Program-made: the position numbers and the translations under genes
In this document: positions 27,408 through 37,400 of the stretch, piece by piece
Numbering within the stretch: the first letter of the stretch is position 1
Layout of the letters: each line of letters begins with the position of its first letter
Origin: Gammaproteobacteria bacterium
GTDB taxonomy: Bacteria > Pseudomonadota > Gammaproteobacteria > Acidiferrobacterales > Sulfurifustaceae
Assembly (NCBI GenBank): GCA_016199745.1
Contig: JACQFZ010000035.1
Coordinates: 1-64,000, forward strand
DNA: 64,000 nt
Reading direction: 5' to 3'
The notes under the pieces: model-generated
Database searches by the model: none
What the model saw: the letters and a program-made list of their open reading frames with translations, nothing else
Told to the model about the DNA's origin: nothing

Positions 27408-27679
27408 GTCAGTGAATGATACAGGACGAGAGCAACGTGGGCGTACTCGCGCTCGATTTCCCAGCCGTTTGTACCGGTAATTACTACATTGAGCCGCTAC
27501 AATAGGACAATCAGCTTGCACAATGAGTGGTAATTGAATATCGCCGGATAGTACTGGGTAAAGCGGCACAACACTATTTCCGTCGCGGCTAGCTCGGCGG
27601 CCAGCGCAAGCGACGAGCAGAAAAAATACCCTTGCAGAGGCTCGTCGTAGTCGGTCGGCGTACCGCGCAAGGCATGCCG

Positions 27680-28768
27680 CGTCGCGCATCGTTAGCAGCC
27701 GCGCTGACGTCAGTTTTGTGGCCGGATTGCTTGTCGACAAGTTTGCCTATCACCTGCCGCTATATCGCCAGCATCAACGCTTGACCGATAGCGGCGTCAC
27801 GGTCAGTCGGCCGTGGCTGACGCAGATCGCGCAACAGGGTATCGGCTTACTGGAACCGATTTACGAGGCGCAGTTCGCCTCGATCCGCGACAGTCGCGTC
27901 AAAGCGATGGATGAGACACCGATCAAGGCCGGTCGCGTTGGCAACGGCAAGATGAAGACCGGCTATTTCTGGCCCGTGTACGGTGAGCAGGATGAAGTGT
28001 GCTTTCCTTACTTTCCCTCGCGCGCGGCACACCATGTGCGCGACGCCTTGGGCCTGACGCCCACCGAACAGGCCGTGCTGCTCACCGACGGCTATGCCGC
28101 CTACGCGAACTACGCGAAGAAAACCGGCGTGACGCACGCGCAATGTTGGGCACACACCCGGCGCGGCTTCTTTGACGCCCAAGCGGTCGATCCGGAGGGC
28201 GCCGGCGACGCACTCACGCACATTCAAGCGCTGTATGCGATCGAGGAAGAGATTCGCGAACGCAAACTCGTGAAAGAAAACAAACGATGGCATCGCCTCA
28301 CGCATGCCAAACCCCGCGTCGAGCGCTTCTTCGACTGGGTGGATCGACAATTTGAGCGACAGGGGTTATTGCCGAGTAACCCCTTCGTGCAGGCGCTCGC
28401 CTATGCGCGCGAACGCCGCGCTGGGCTTGCAGTGTTCCTCACCGATCCCGACGTGCCCATCGACACCAATCACCTGGAGCGGGCGCTACGTGCTATTCCG
28501 ATGGGTCGAAAAAACTGGAACTTCTGCTGGACCGAACTCGGCGCGCAGCAGGTGGGCATCGTGCAAAGTCTCATCATTACCTGCCGACTGCACCGCATCG
28601 ATCCGTATACCTACTTCGTCGATGTGCTCCAACGCGTTGGCCAACATCCCGCCGCCCGTGTCGCCGAGCTCACGCCGCGCCGGTGGAAACAACACGTCGC
28701 TGCCCATCCGCTGCGCTCGGATCTGTATCGAACTTCGTAGGCAAGAACGTCGGGTAGTTACCGCTTAC
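27680..28768 (+). mobile_element. IS66-family element, left end lost
   Basis: The right end is clear: minus-strand reading from 28768 gives GTAAGCGGTAACTACCCGAC, the GTAAGCG terminal inverted repeat of IS66 elements. It lies 28 bp after the transposase stop. The left part of the element, with the tnpA and tnpB genes and the first third of tnpC, is missing. The exact left junction near 27680 cannot be set by eye. Confidence 0.75.
27718..28740 (+). pseudogene. IS66-family transposase TnpC, N-terminally truncated
   Basis: 340 residues remain of about 500. The frame enters at AGLLVDKFAYHLPLYRQHQR and holds the DDE core (MDETPIKAG with its Asp near residue 61, LTDGYAAY with the second Asp, and IDTNHLERALR with the Glu), then GRKNWNF and the conserved C-terminal TCRLHRIDPYTYFVDVLQR. 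The zinc-ribbon/HTH N-terminus is absent. The first residues come from a GTG within the frame, not a natural start. Probably inactive. Confidence 0.8.
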
Positions 28769-28985
28769 GGCCGGACGGCAACAACAACACGACAGGCTGA
28801 CCGCCAAGACCATCGGCCTGCAACCGCGCCGCCAATGCCAGCGCGCGTTGATCGAGCTCTTTGTAGGTAAGTCGAACGGTCTCCGTTTCACCGTCGGCAA
28901 GGAATATCAATGCAGGACGTTCGGCGTGGCCGATCGTTTGAGAGCGAATAACATGCACCAGAGAACTGCACTCGCTCTTGCTCAT
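28769..28985 (-). pseudogene. Fatty-acyl-AMP ligase (FAAL), N-terminal stub cut by IS66
   Basis: About 72 residues from ATG 28985: MSKSECSSLVHVIRSQTIGH, then PALIFLADGETETVRLTYKE, LDQRALALAARLQADG, and QPVVLLLPSG. FLADGE...LTYxELDxRA and LLLPxG are typical of the start of fatty-acyl-AMP ligases. After Gly the frame runs into the IS66 terminal repeat at 28768 and stops. FAALs activate the fatty acyl starter of PKS/NRPS lipopeptides, so this stub probably belonged to the cluster on its right. It is divergent to that operon. Confidence 0.72.
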
Positions 28986-29216
28986 TAGTTAGCCCGCTAT
29001 CGCAAGTTTCTGAGGCGACAGATCGTCCGTGCTGTCTTACATTCCCATCCCGCGATGCATTCGCGTCGGCAACACATCATCGGCGCACACTACCAAACCG
29101 TAGTAACCGGATTTTGCCGCTACAAATTTTTTATCACTTGAAATACGACTAACCATCGACGCGAGGTCAGAGTAGCGTCCTTAGGAGAGATAAGTTCAAT
29201 ATAATTTTGATATGTC

Positions 29217-30513
29217 TCTATCTCACTGCTGTCCGGACGTTGAACGTCCCAAACACGATAATCGATTGATCTGAAATAGAGAACTCATGATTTTTCTTGG
29301 TCTCGATTTGAAACGCGTGGCATCGATTTGCGACCCTGCGAGGCATTCATTCGCCGGAGGCATCGATGAACGTAGGCAAGCTGGTATTCGCACAGGTCAC
29401 GGCGCATTTGCCGCTGACCACATTCCGTCGTTGTGTGGCGCGCTATCGAGGCGAGCACAAGGTCAAAACCTTCTCTTGTCTCGAGCAATATCTCTGCATG
29501 GCGTTTGCCCAGCTGACCTATCGGGAGAGTTTGCGCGATATCGAAGCGTGTCTGCGTGCGCAAGCGAGAAAGTTGTACCACATGGGCATCAAGAGCCGCG
29601 TCTCGCGCAGCACGCTTGCCGATGCCAACGAGGCGCGCGACTGGCGCCTGTACGCGGACTTTGCGCAATCGCTGATCGGCGTCGACTTGAAAGAGACGGT
29701 CTACGCGCTCGATGCGAGCACGATCGATCTGTGCCTGTCGGTGTTTCCGTGGGCCCCGTTTCGCTCGACCAAGGCGACCATCAAACTGTATACGCTCTTG
29801 GATTTGCGGGGCAATATCCCGTCGTTTCTGCACATTTCGGATGGCAAACTGCACGACGTCAACGTCCTCGACGGGTTGCTGCCGGAGCCGGGCGCTTTCT
29901 ATGTCATGGATCGCGCGTATGTCGACTTCGCGCGGCTGCACCGTCTGCACGCGGCAGGTAGCTTCTTTGTGACGCGTGCCAAATCCAATCTCAAGGCCGA
30001 GCGCCGTTATTCGCATCCGGTCGATCGAAGTACCGGATTGATCTGCGATCAGACCATCTTGCTCACGGGGTTCTATTCGCGCCAAGACTTCGACACACCG
30101 CTGCGCCGCATCAAGTTCCGGGACCCCGAGACCGGCAAGCGGCTCGTCTTTCTGACCAACCACTTCCGGCTTCCGGCAATCACCATCACCGAGCTGTACC
30201 GGTGCCGGTGGCAGGTGGAGTTGTTCTTCAAATGGATCAAGCAGCATCTTCGTATCAAGGTTTTCTTTGGTACGTCCGAGAATGCGGTCAAGACACAAAT
30301 CTGGATCGCGATTTCGGTCTACGTGCTCGTTGCCATCGTCAAGAAACGGCTCAACCTTTCGGCGAGCCTGTATGAAATGCTACAGATCTTGAGCCTGACC
30401 CTGTTCGAGCGAATTCCCTTGGATCAACTACTTAACAACATTGTCACCGACGACTTTCAGGCCCTTTCAGCTAATCAGCTGAATTTGTTTGATTAACGTC
30501 CGGACGCTAGTGA
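29217..30513 (+). mobile_element. IS4-family insertion sequence
   Basis: The element encloses the transposase gene at 29366-30496. GTCCGGACGTTGA (from 29231) and its partner TTAACGTCCGGAC (ending 30505) are inverted repeats. The similarity extends outward (CTATCTCACTGCT on the left, GCTAGTGATAG on the right), so the true ends are probably near 29217 and 30513. I could not find a clear target duplication. The element lies between the FAAL stub and the PKS operon. Confidence 0.75.
29366..30496 (+). CDS. IS4-family transposase
   Basis: 376 residues with a DUF4372-like N-terminus (VFAQVTAHLPLTTFRRCVAR) and the DDE core: ALDASTIDLCLSVFPWA (first Asp), FYVMDRAYVDFARL (second Asp), and the Y-(2)-R-(3)-E-(6)-K signature in YRCRWQVELFFKWIKQHLRI that defines IS4 transposases. 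The frame is intact from ATG to TAA, so it may be active. Confidence 0.93.
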   Translation: MNVGKLVFAQVTAHLPLTTFRRCVARYRGEHKVKTFSCLEQYLCMAFAQLTYRESLRDIEACLRAQARKLYHMGIKSRVSRSTLADANEARDWRLYADFAQSLIGVDLKETVYALDASTIDLCLSVFPWAPFRSTKATIKLYTLLDLRGNIPSFLHISDGKLHDVNVLDGLLPEPGAFYVMDRAYVDFARLHRLHAAGSFFVTRAKSNLKAERRYSHPVDRSTGLICDQTILLTGFYSRQDFDTPLRRIKFRDPETGKRLVFLTNHFRLPAITITELYRCRWQVELFFKWIKQHLRIKVFFGTSENAVKTQIWIAISVYVLVAIVKKRLNLSASLYEMLQILSLTLFERIPLDQLLNNIVTDDFQALSANQLNLFD

Positions 30514-30924
30514 TAGGAAGTTTTAGATAAACTGACCTAACTTCGCTATAAACTGGTTTCCATTGCCTCCAACGCAGCCCTCAAACACGCCTTCGTACGC
30601 AGGAATGTTCTCGGGAAGTTAGTTCTTAAGCGCCGATACTCACGACTTGTTCAGTTTTTCCACCATCTTGCAACCGATCATGATTTTTTTAGATGGACCA
30701 TTCTAATTTTTAAATAGCCTCAAATTCTTAATGTGTCAGAATGATGACGTAATCATCTCAATTAAAAAACGCGCGCGGCATATTTCTGTAACGCTTCAAT
30801 TGAAGCGACTTAGAGACGGTAGTCCACGAAGGGAATCTCAGTTGTCCGAGAACCGAGGTTCGCCTCTGTTCTTTTTCAGCCAATAAAAACGTAAAGCCTT
30901 TGTATAGGTCGCTGAGGACAGAAT
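30514..30924 (+). promoter_or_regulatory. Upstream region of the PKS-NRPS operon
   Basis: 410 bp without a gene between the IS4 element and the PKS start. It is AT-rich and should hold the operon promoter. The most striking feature is a perfect 16-bp palindrome at 30792-30807. GAGGA (30914-30918) precedes the GTG start by six bases. I cannot define the -35/-10 boxes with confidence. Confidence 0.5.
30792..30807. promoter_or_regulatory. Perfect palindrome, candidate operator
   Basis: CGCTTCAATTGAAGCG is a perfect 16-bp palindrome about 118 bp before the PKS start. Its size and symmetry suit a dimeric repressor such as a TetR- or MarR-type protein, but no such regulator gene is next to the operon. 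Confidence 0.4.
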
Positions 30925-33900
30925 GTGGATAGATCTTATTCGGCAGATGCCCCCGTAGCGATCATAGGTATCGGTTGCCGATTTCCCGGGAAAGTAGATA
31001 GTCCTTCAAGCTTTTGGGATCTGTTAGCACGAGGTGGCGATACCATCATCGACGTGCCGCCGGATCGATGGAATAGCGCTCGCTTCTACGATCCCGATCC
31101 TAAAAAATCAGGGAAGTTGTATTTCCGGGCGGGTGGATTCTTACAACATCGAATCGACCAATTGGATGCCGCGTTTTTCGGAATCTCTCCACGAGAAGCG
31201 GAAGATCTTGACCCACAGCAACGCTTGTTGCTCGAGGTTGCTTGGGAAGCTATCGAGGATGCGGGCTTAGTTCCGGCACATCTCGCGGGTTCCGAGACGG
31301 GCGTCTATATCGGCGCCTTCGCGCTTGATTATCTGCTGACGCAGCTCAATCCGCTCAATCGACACGCGATCGATCAGCATACCGCGGTCGGCATTACGGC
31401 GACCATTTTATCCAACCGCCTCTCCTACCTGTTTGATCTGCGCGGTCCAAGCATGACCATGGACACCGCTTGTTCCTCGTCGCTGGTGGCGCTGCATCAT
31501 GCCTTTCGGGCGGTGGCGTCAGGTGAGTGTGTGCTCGCACTCGCGGGCGGCGTTAACGTCATGCTGCGTCCGGAATTTCCCATCGCCATGTGCAAAGGCG
31601 GTTTCTTGTCGCCGGATGGCCGCTGCAAGAGCTTCGATGCGCGCGCCGATGGCTATGGACGCGGCGAAGGCGCCGGCATCGTCGTTTTGAAACGACTTAG
31701 CGATGCACTGAACGACAACGACGCGATTTACGCGTTGGTGCGCGCCACCGGCGTCAATCAAGATGGTCGCACCGATGGCATCACCGTTCCCAATCGCGTC
31801 GCACAGGAAACATTAATCCGCCGAGTGTGTGCGCAGGCGAAATTGTCTCCGCGCGCCATTCGTTATGTCGAGGCACACGGTACCGGCACCGCGGTCGGCG
31901 ATCCGATCGAAGCGGCGGCGCTCGGTGCCGTCATCGGTAAAGACCGGGCACCGCACGAAGCGTGTCCCGTGGGATCGGTTAAGGCCAACATCGGCCATCT
32001 CGAAGCCGCGGCCGGCATCGCCGGCGTCATTAAGTCGGCGTTGTGCCTGCAACATCGGCAAATTCCGCCGCTCGCGAATTTCAACGCGCCTAATCCGGCG
32101 ATTCCATTCGAGCAGCTTGGACTGCGCTTACCGCTGCAGACAGAGCCCATGCCTGACGGTGAAGGTCCTGCGTGTATTGCCATCAATTCCTTCGGCTATG
32201 GCGGCACCAACGCGCACGCCGTCCTGCAGGAAGCGCCAGCAGTGTCGGCGGTGCGCGCCGCTGAAGAAACACGAGAAACGTTTTATCTGTTACCGCTGTC
32301 GGCACGCGACAAGCCGGCACTCACCGATCTGGCGCGGGCGTATCACGCGCGATTACAGCAACCGGATGCGCCGCGACTTCGCGACCTTTGCTACTCCGCC
32401 GCGCTGCGTCGCGGCCATCATGAGCGTCGGGTCGCGCTGGTGGCGGAGTCTGCGGAAGCCATGTGTCAGCAATTGCAATCGTTCGTCGCGGGAACACCGG
32501 CAGAAGGTATTGCCAGCGGAACGTCTTCCTTCACGGGTCAGAAGCCGGTCTTTGTGTTCACCGGCATGGGTCCGCAATGGTGGGCAATGGGTCGCGAGTT
32601 GTTGCAACACGCGCCCGAATTTCGGCGCGTGGCCGAAGCGTGCGACGAATTGTTTCAACGACTAGCAGGTTGGTCGATTCTCGCTGAATTGACCGTGGAC
32701 GAGAACCGTTCGCGCATGACGCAAACGCAAGTCGCCCAGCCGGCCAACTTCGTCCTTCAGGTTGCGCTGGCGGCGTTGTGGCGTTCATGGGGCGTTGAAC
32801 CTGCCGCTATCATCGGCCACAGCGTGGGTGAAGTGGCGGCAGCGCATGTCGCCGGTATTCTCGATTTAGAAAAAGCCATCCGAGTCGTTTATCACCGCAG
32901 CCGCTTGCAACAACAAGCGGCTGGTTTAGGCACCATGCTGGCGGCAGGTATTTCGCAAGCGCAGGCGGCGCCGCTGTTGCAGCAACATCGGAACGTCTGT
33001 CTCGCCGCCGTCAACGGACCGGAGTCCGTCACCTTGGCCGGCGACCCCGGCGAGTTGCAGCAGATCGCAACGATGTTGAATGGCCAAGGAACCTTCAACC
33101 GCTTGCTGCAAGTCGAAGTGGCCTATCACAGCGCTTACATGGATCCGCTGGTACCGGCGTTGTTCGAATCACTGGGGGATTTGAATCCCAGCTCCCCCAC
33201 CGTTCCGTTCTATTCCACCGTAACCGGCGCGCGCGCGGTATCAGGCGTGGGCGACGCCGCCTATTGGGGCCAAAACATGCGCGAGCCCGTGTACTTCGCG
33301 CGCGCAATGGATAGCCTGATCCACGAGGGTCATCGTGTATTCCTTGAGGTAGGCCCACACCCGGTATTGTCGAATTCTATAAAAGAGTGCCTGGCACAAC
33401 ATGCCACCGATGGCGTGGTATTGGCGTCGCTACGGCGAGAGCAGTCGGAGCGACATACCTTATATATGGCGTTGGCCCAACTTTATACTGCGGGCGGCAT
33501 GGTGGACTGGAGCCGGTTCTACTTGAGCGGCGGCAAGTATGTTCGTCTGCCGACCTACCCCTGGCAGCGCGAAACCTACTGGCGCGAAACGGAAGAGGCT
33601 CGTTTCGATCGCCTCGGCTCCATGGAGCACCCGCTACTAGGATGGCGCTCGGCCGGCCCGGTCCCGTATTGGACCAACCGACTAAATAAAAACCTCCTGC
33701 CCTACCTCGAAGATCATCGCGTCGATGGCTTGGTGATTCTGCCAGGCGCCGCCTATGTCGAAATCGGGCTTGCCGTTCATCGCGTCGCTAGCGGGCACAT
33801 GCAAGCAGCGCTCGAAGATCTTGAGTTTCACAAAGCGCTTATCCTTGAACCACATCAAGAACCCAATCTTTTTGTTACCTACGAAGAATCGACGCAGAAT

Positions 33901-36423
33901 TTTTCGATTTATAGTCAGGCAGAAGGAGCCAACTGGGCGCTACATGCACGCGGCCGGTTGGCGTCGATAAAAGAGGCAGACACCGAAACGATTTCACTGG
34001 CTGAACTGCAAACCCGGCTCACGTTACCGATCGACCCCGGAGATCACTATGCCGATATGCGCCGACGCGGTCTTGAATACGGTCCGTATTTTCAAGCGAT
34101 ACGCGGCCTGTGGCACGACGACGAACACAACGACGTCCTCGCTCACATTGAAGGACACGCGTCGCTGGCCCTCCAGGAATATCAACACCACTTACACCCC
34201 ACCTTGCTCGACGCCGGCTTCCAAACCTTGCTGGCAACGCTCCATCTCGAAGACGACGACAATCTCTATGTGCCGGTGCGCATACAACGGGTGCGCTTCC
34301 TTCATGCGCCGAGCAACAACTTTTGGTGCTACGGCAGGCGAACGAAAAAAATCGATGACGCGATTGAAGGTGACCTGACAGTCTTCGATGAAACCGGCGC
34401 TATCGTTGCGCAGTTGACCGGCATTCGCGCGCAGGCCCTGACGAGGCGCGATCACGACGCGCTGATCGAAAGCGGCAACTGGTTATATGAGTTCGCGTGG
34501 CAGCGGGCGGCTACTGTTGATGCGCCGATCAACGCCGGACGCTGGCTGGTATTCGAAGATAACACTGGTGTCGCAGAAGAACTGATCCCCAAACTCGAGA
34601 CCCATGGCGATCAAACCGTCATTCGCGTGCGCTCAGGGACAACATTCCACCGCGATAGCGCCGCTCGTTATTCGATGCGTCCCAATGACAAAGACGACAT
34701 CGAGAGGCTTTTGCAAGAAACCGCGCCTCTCGGCCTGGAAGGCATTGTTTATTGCTGTGGAATCGACGCTGATGCGACCGATCCAAACGTCGCGCCCTCG
34801 CCCTACACGATCGCTGCCATCAACTTAATTCAAAACCTTGTCAAAGGCCGTGATGCTTCACCTCGACGCTTCATCGTTGTTACGCGTTTAGCACAACCGG
34901 TCCGCCCGCAAGAATCCGAGCTGTCGGTGGCGCAAGCGTCGCTGGTGGGTCTCGTGCGTGTCGCCATCAACGAGTACGGCGAACGGCGTTTTCGCGCGAT
35001 CGATATCGACGACAGCGCCGATGCGGCAACGACGCTGGCGCAGGAGATAGTAGCGAACAGCGACGAAGAAGAAGTCGCTTGGCGCGACGGTGAACGTTAC
35101 GTTCCCCGTCTCGTGCGCAAACGCCGCCAAGATTTGGACACGACGACCGTTGCCCCTGCTGACGTCCCCCTATTCCGCGCTGATGCGACTTATCTTATTA
35201 CCGGTGGTTTCGGCGGTTTCGGATTGAAAATTTCTCGTTGGCTGATCCGCCACGGCGCACGCCATCTCGCGCTCGTCGGACGACGCGGCGCCGGCACGCC
35301 GGAAGCCGTCAATGCCGTAAACGCATTGCGACGCGCGGGCGCTAATGTGTGGACCGCCGCGGTCGATGTCGCCGATGAAACGCACGTGCAACAACTTATC
35401 GCGCAGCTCACCGCCGACATGCCGCCGTTGCGCGGCATCTTTCATACCGCTGCGGTTTTGGACGATGGCCCGATAAGTCAACTCGATCGCCAGCACGTGA
35501 AAGACGTGATGCAACCGAAAGCGGCCGGCGCATGGCACCTGCATTGCTGCACTCTCGATCTTCCGCTCGATTACTTCGTCCTGTTCTCATCGATTGCGTC
35601 GTTGCTCGGCAGTCCTGGACAGGCGAGCTATGTCATGGCCAACACGTTTCTCGACACCTTGGCGCACTATCGGCGCGCGCGCAATTTGCCGGCAATCTCC
35701 ATCAACTGGGGAGCGCTGAATCAGGTTGGCATGGCGTCACGTCATAAGGGGGTGCAACAGTACTTCCAGCGCGCCGGTGTTGGTTCGTTTACGCCACCGC
35801 GGGCGCTGAAAATTTTAGAAAAGATTCTCCGCTGGAATCGCGCTCAGCTCGGCGCCTGCACCATCGATTGGCGTTTATGGGGGGAGCTCTATCCGACGTG
35901 GGCCACCTCGCCACGCTATCGGCATCTGCTGGCGGATCAGGAACGGGACAATGCTCTCTCACAGAACCGAACGCTGTTTGGTCATTTGACCGAACTTGCA
36001 CCGGCGGAACGCGATGAGGCGGTGCTAGCGATAGTAATGGATCTTGCGTCGCAAACAATGAAGCTCGCACCGGAGCGAATCAATCGCTCGCATTCACTGC
36101 TGAGTTTGGGATTGGACTCGCTGCTGTCGATGGAACTGCAAATGGCGATCGAGAAAAAAATCGGCGTCAAAGTCTCCATCATCGAATTGATGAAAGGCAG
36201 CAGCCTCCAACAATTGGCAAGACATTTGGTATCCCGGATACCTCTAACCGGCACGAAAACGTCGGCGTTGCCACCCGTACCCAGCACGGCGATGAAAGCG
36301 ACCCCGCAATCCGATCAGTTCGGCACTGAAAACACGCAAGCAATATTTACACAGACCAAGATCGACAGGTTGACCGACGAAGAAGTTTATCGTCTGTTGG
36401 AAAAACTGCGCACAGAAGCTTAA
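30925..36423 (+). CDS. Type I polyketide synthase module (KS-AT-DH-KR-ACP)
   Basis: 1832 residues, GTG start. KS (about 10-435): Cys in DTACSSS (about 182), His in VEAHGTGT (about 318) and KANIGHLEAAAG. AT (about 540-850): GHSVGE (about 631), with VAYHS at the HAFH/YASH position, so malonyl-CoA is more likely than methylmalonyl-CoA. DH (about 905-1190): HRVDGLVILP (HxxxGxxxxP) and Asp in LLDAGFQ. Psi-KR then KR (about 1425-1610): TGGFGGFG, LDD (B-type), FSS and SY catalytic residues. ACP: LGLDSLLS (Ser about 1730). No ER or methyltransferase. A short tail (LTDEEVYRLLEKL) looks like a C-terminal docking helix. It would extend an acyl starter by two carbons to a 2,3-unsaturated acyl chain and pass it to the first NRPS. 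sbnA follows after 17 bases. Confidence 0.93.
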   Translation: MDRSYSADAPVAIIGIGCRFPGKVDSPSSFWDLLARGGDTIIDVPPDRWNSARFYDPDPKKSGKLYFRAGGFLQHRIDQLDAAFFGISPREAEDLDPQQRLLLEVAWEAIEDAGLVPAHLAGSETGVYIGAFALDYLLTQLNPLNRHAIDQHTAVGITATILSNRLSYLFDLRGPSMTMDTACSSSLVALHHAFRAVASGECVLALAGGVNVMLRPEFPIAMCKGGFLSPDGRCKSFDARADGYGRGEGAGIVVLKRLSDALNDNDAIYALVRATGVNQDGRTDGITVPNRVAQETLIRRVCAQAKLSPRAIRYVEAHGTGTAVGDPIEAAALGAVIGKDRAPHEACPVGSVKANIGHLEAAAGIAGVIKSALCLQHRQIPPLANFNAPNPAIPFEQLGLRLPLQTEPMPDGEGPACIAINSFGYGGTNAHAVLQEAPAVSAVRAAEETRETFYLLPLSARDKPALTDLARAYHARLQQPDAPRLRDLCYSAALRRGHHERRVALVAESAEAMCQQLQSFVAGTPAEGIASGTSSFTGQKPVFVFTGMGPQWWAMGRELLQHAPEFRRVAEACDELFQRLAGWSILAELTVDENRSRMTQTQVAQPANFVLQVALAALWRSWGVEPAAIIGHSVGEVAAAHVAGILDLEKAIRVVYHRSRLQQQAAGLGTMLAAGISQAQAAPLLQQHRNVCLAAVNGPESVTLAGDPGELQQIATMLNGQGTFNRLLQVEVAYHSAYMDPLVPALFESLGDLNPSSPTVPFYSTVTGARAVSGVGDAAYWGQNMREPVYFARAMDSLIHEGHRVFLEVGPHPVLSNSIKECLAQHATDGVVLASLRREQSERHTLYMALAQLYTAGGMVDWSRFYLSGGKYVRLPTYPWQRETYWRETEEARFDRLGSMEHPLLGWRSAGPVPYWTNRLNKNLLPYLEDHRVDGLVILPGAAYVEIGLAVHRVASGHMQAALEDLEFHKALILEPHQEPNLFVTYEESTQNFSIYSQAEGANWALHARGRLASIKEADTETISLAELQTRLTLPIDPGDHYADMRRRGLEYGPYFQAIRGLWHDDEHNDVLAHIEGHASLALQEYQHHLHPTLLDAGFQTLLATLHLEDDDNLYVPVRIQRVRFLHAPSNNFWCYGRRTKKIDDAIEGDLTVFDETGAIVAQLTGIRAQALTRRDHDALIESGNWLYEFAWQRAATVDAPINAGRWLVFEDNTGVAEELIPKLETHGDQTVIRVRSGTTFHRDSAARYSMRPNDKDDIERLLQETAPLGLEGIVYCCGIDADATDPNVAPSPYTIAAINLIQNLVKGRDASPRRFIVVTRLAQPVRPQESELSVAQASLVGLVRVAINEYGERRFRAIDIDDSADAATTLAQEIVANSDEEEVAWRDGERYVPRLVRKRRQDLDTTTVAPADVPLFRADATYLITGGFGGFGLKISRWLIRHGARHLALVGRRGAGTPEAVNAVNALRRAGANVWTAAVDVADETHVQQLIAQLTADMPPLRGIFHTAAVLDDGPISQLDRQHVKDVMQPKAAGAWHLHCCTLDLPLDYFVLFSSIASLLGSPGQASYVMANTFLDTLAHYRRARNLPAISINWGALNQVGMASRHKGVQQYFQRAGVGSFTPPRALKILEKILRWNRAQLGACTIDWRLWGELYPTWATSPRYRHLLADQERDNALSQNRTLFGHLTELAPAERDEAVLAIVMDLASQTMKLAPERINRSHSLLSLGLDSLLSMELQMAIEKKIGVKVSIIELMKGSSLQQLARHLVSRIPLTGTKTSALPPVPSTAMKATPQSDQFGTENTQAIFTQTKIDRLTDEEVYRLLEKLRTEA

Positions 36424-36440
36424 GAGGGTTATACATTTCG

Positions 36441-37400
36441 ATGCTGTATAAAAACCCCTGCGAAGTCATTCTCGACGACGTCTTCGTCTCGCTCGAAAAG
36501 CTGGAACAAGATCTTCAGATCTATCTCAAGCTCGAGTGTTTCAATCTAGCGGGGTCGATTAAGCTGAAACCGGCGCTCGCCTTCGTTCAAGATTTGGAAC
36601 GGCGAGGAATACTGACGCCGAACAGTCGCATCATTGAATCGTCGTCCGGCAATCTCGGCGTGGCGTTAGCCATCGTCAGTAAAGTTAACGGCTATCCATT
36701 CACCTGCGTAACGGATCCGAATGCGTCTCCCCACAATTTACGTTTGATCGCCGCTTATAGTGGCGAGGTAATCGTCGTAAAAGAGAGAGATGAAAATGGC
36801 GGGTATCTGAGAACAAGAATACGTCTTATCGAGTCGCTGCTCAGCAAAGATCCTTCCTTGGTTTGGACAAATCAGTATGCCAATCCGGTCAATAAAGACG
36901 CGCACCGAATTTATACCGCGGCCGCGATTCACCGGCAGTTCCAAAATTTAGATTATTTATTCGTTGGGACTGGAAGTTCCGGCACGCTCATGGGCTGTGC
37001 CGAGTACATGAAGCAGCACAGCCCGCATACGCGCGTCATCGGTGTCGATAGCGTCGGATCGGTGACCTTTGGTTTTGCTCCCGCGAAACGACACATCCCC
37101 GGTATCGGTGCCAGTCGTCGTCCCGAGATTTTCGATCCGGCGTTGGTCGATGACGTAGTGATGATCCCGGAAGCAGAGACGGTGGCGATGTGTCGCCGAT
37201 TGCGGGACACCTGTGGAATATTAGCGGGAGGCTCAACCGGGACCGTGGTGGCGGGAGTTATGCGCTACAAATCTCGTTTGCCGCGCGATGCGACCGTCGT
37301 AGCGATATCGTCGGATCTGGGCGAACACTATATCGACACTATTTACGATGATGTGTGGGTTCAAGAAAAGTTTCCGCACGTAGTGGATTTATGCAATTGA
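36441..37400 (+). CDS. sbnA: SbnA-like 2,3-diaminopropionate biosynthesis enzyme
   Basis: 319 residues of the PLP-dependent cysteine synthase fold. PLP lysine in NLAGSIKLKPA (about residue 41), phosphate loop SSSGNLGVA (about 74), GTGSSGT and GGSTGT. SbnA joins O-phospho-L-serine and L-glutamate into N-(1-amino-1-carboxyl-2-ethyl)-glutamate. The assignment to SbnA rather than cysteine synthase rests on the adjacent, overlapping sbnB gene and the siting inside an NRPS operon. The stop TGA overlaps the next ATG (TGATG). Confidence 0.85.
   Translation: MLYKNPCEVILDDVFVSLEKLEQDLQIYLKLECFNLAGSIKLKPALAFVQDLERRGILTPNSRIIESSSGNLGVALAIVSKVNGYPFTCVTDPNASPHNLRLIAAYSGEVIVVKERDENGGYLRTRIRLIESLLSKDPSLVWTNQYANPVNKDAHRIYTAAAIHRQFQNLDYLFVGTGSSGTLMGCAEYMKQHSPHTRVIGVDSVGSVTFGFAPAKRHIPGIGASRRPEIFDPALVDDVVMIPEAETVAMCRRLRDTCGILAGGSTGTVVAGVMRYKSRLPRDATVVAISSDLGEHYIDTIYDDVWVQEKFPHVVDLCN

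Noticed and set aside
29285-30298. Long minus-strand open frame opposite the IS4 transposase
   Set aside because: It is the antisense shadow of a clear DDE transposase; its Arg/Gln-rich translation has no family resemblance.
36441-37400. Ordinary cysteine synthase
   Set aside because: The overlapping ornithine-cyclodeaminase-type gene and NRPS setting make the SbnA role much more likely.
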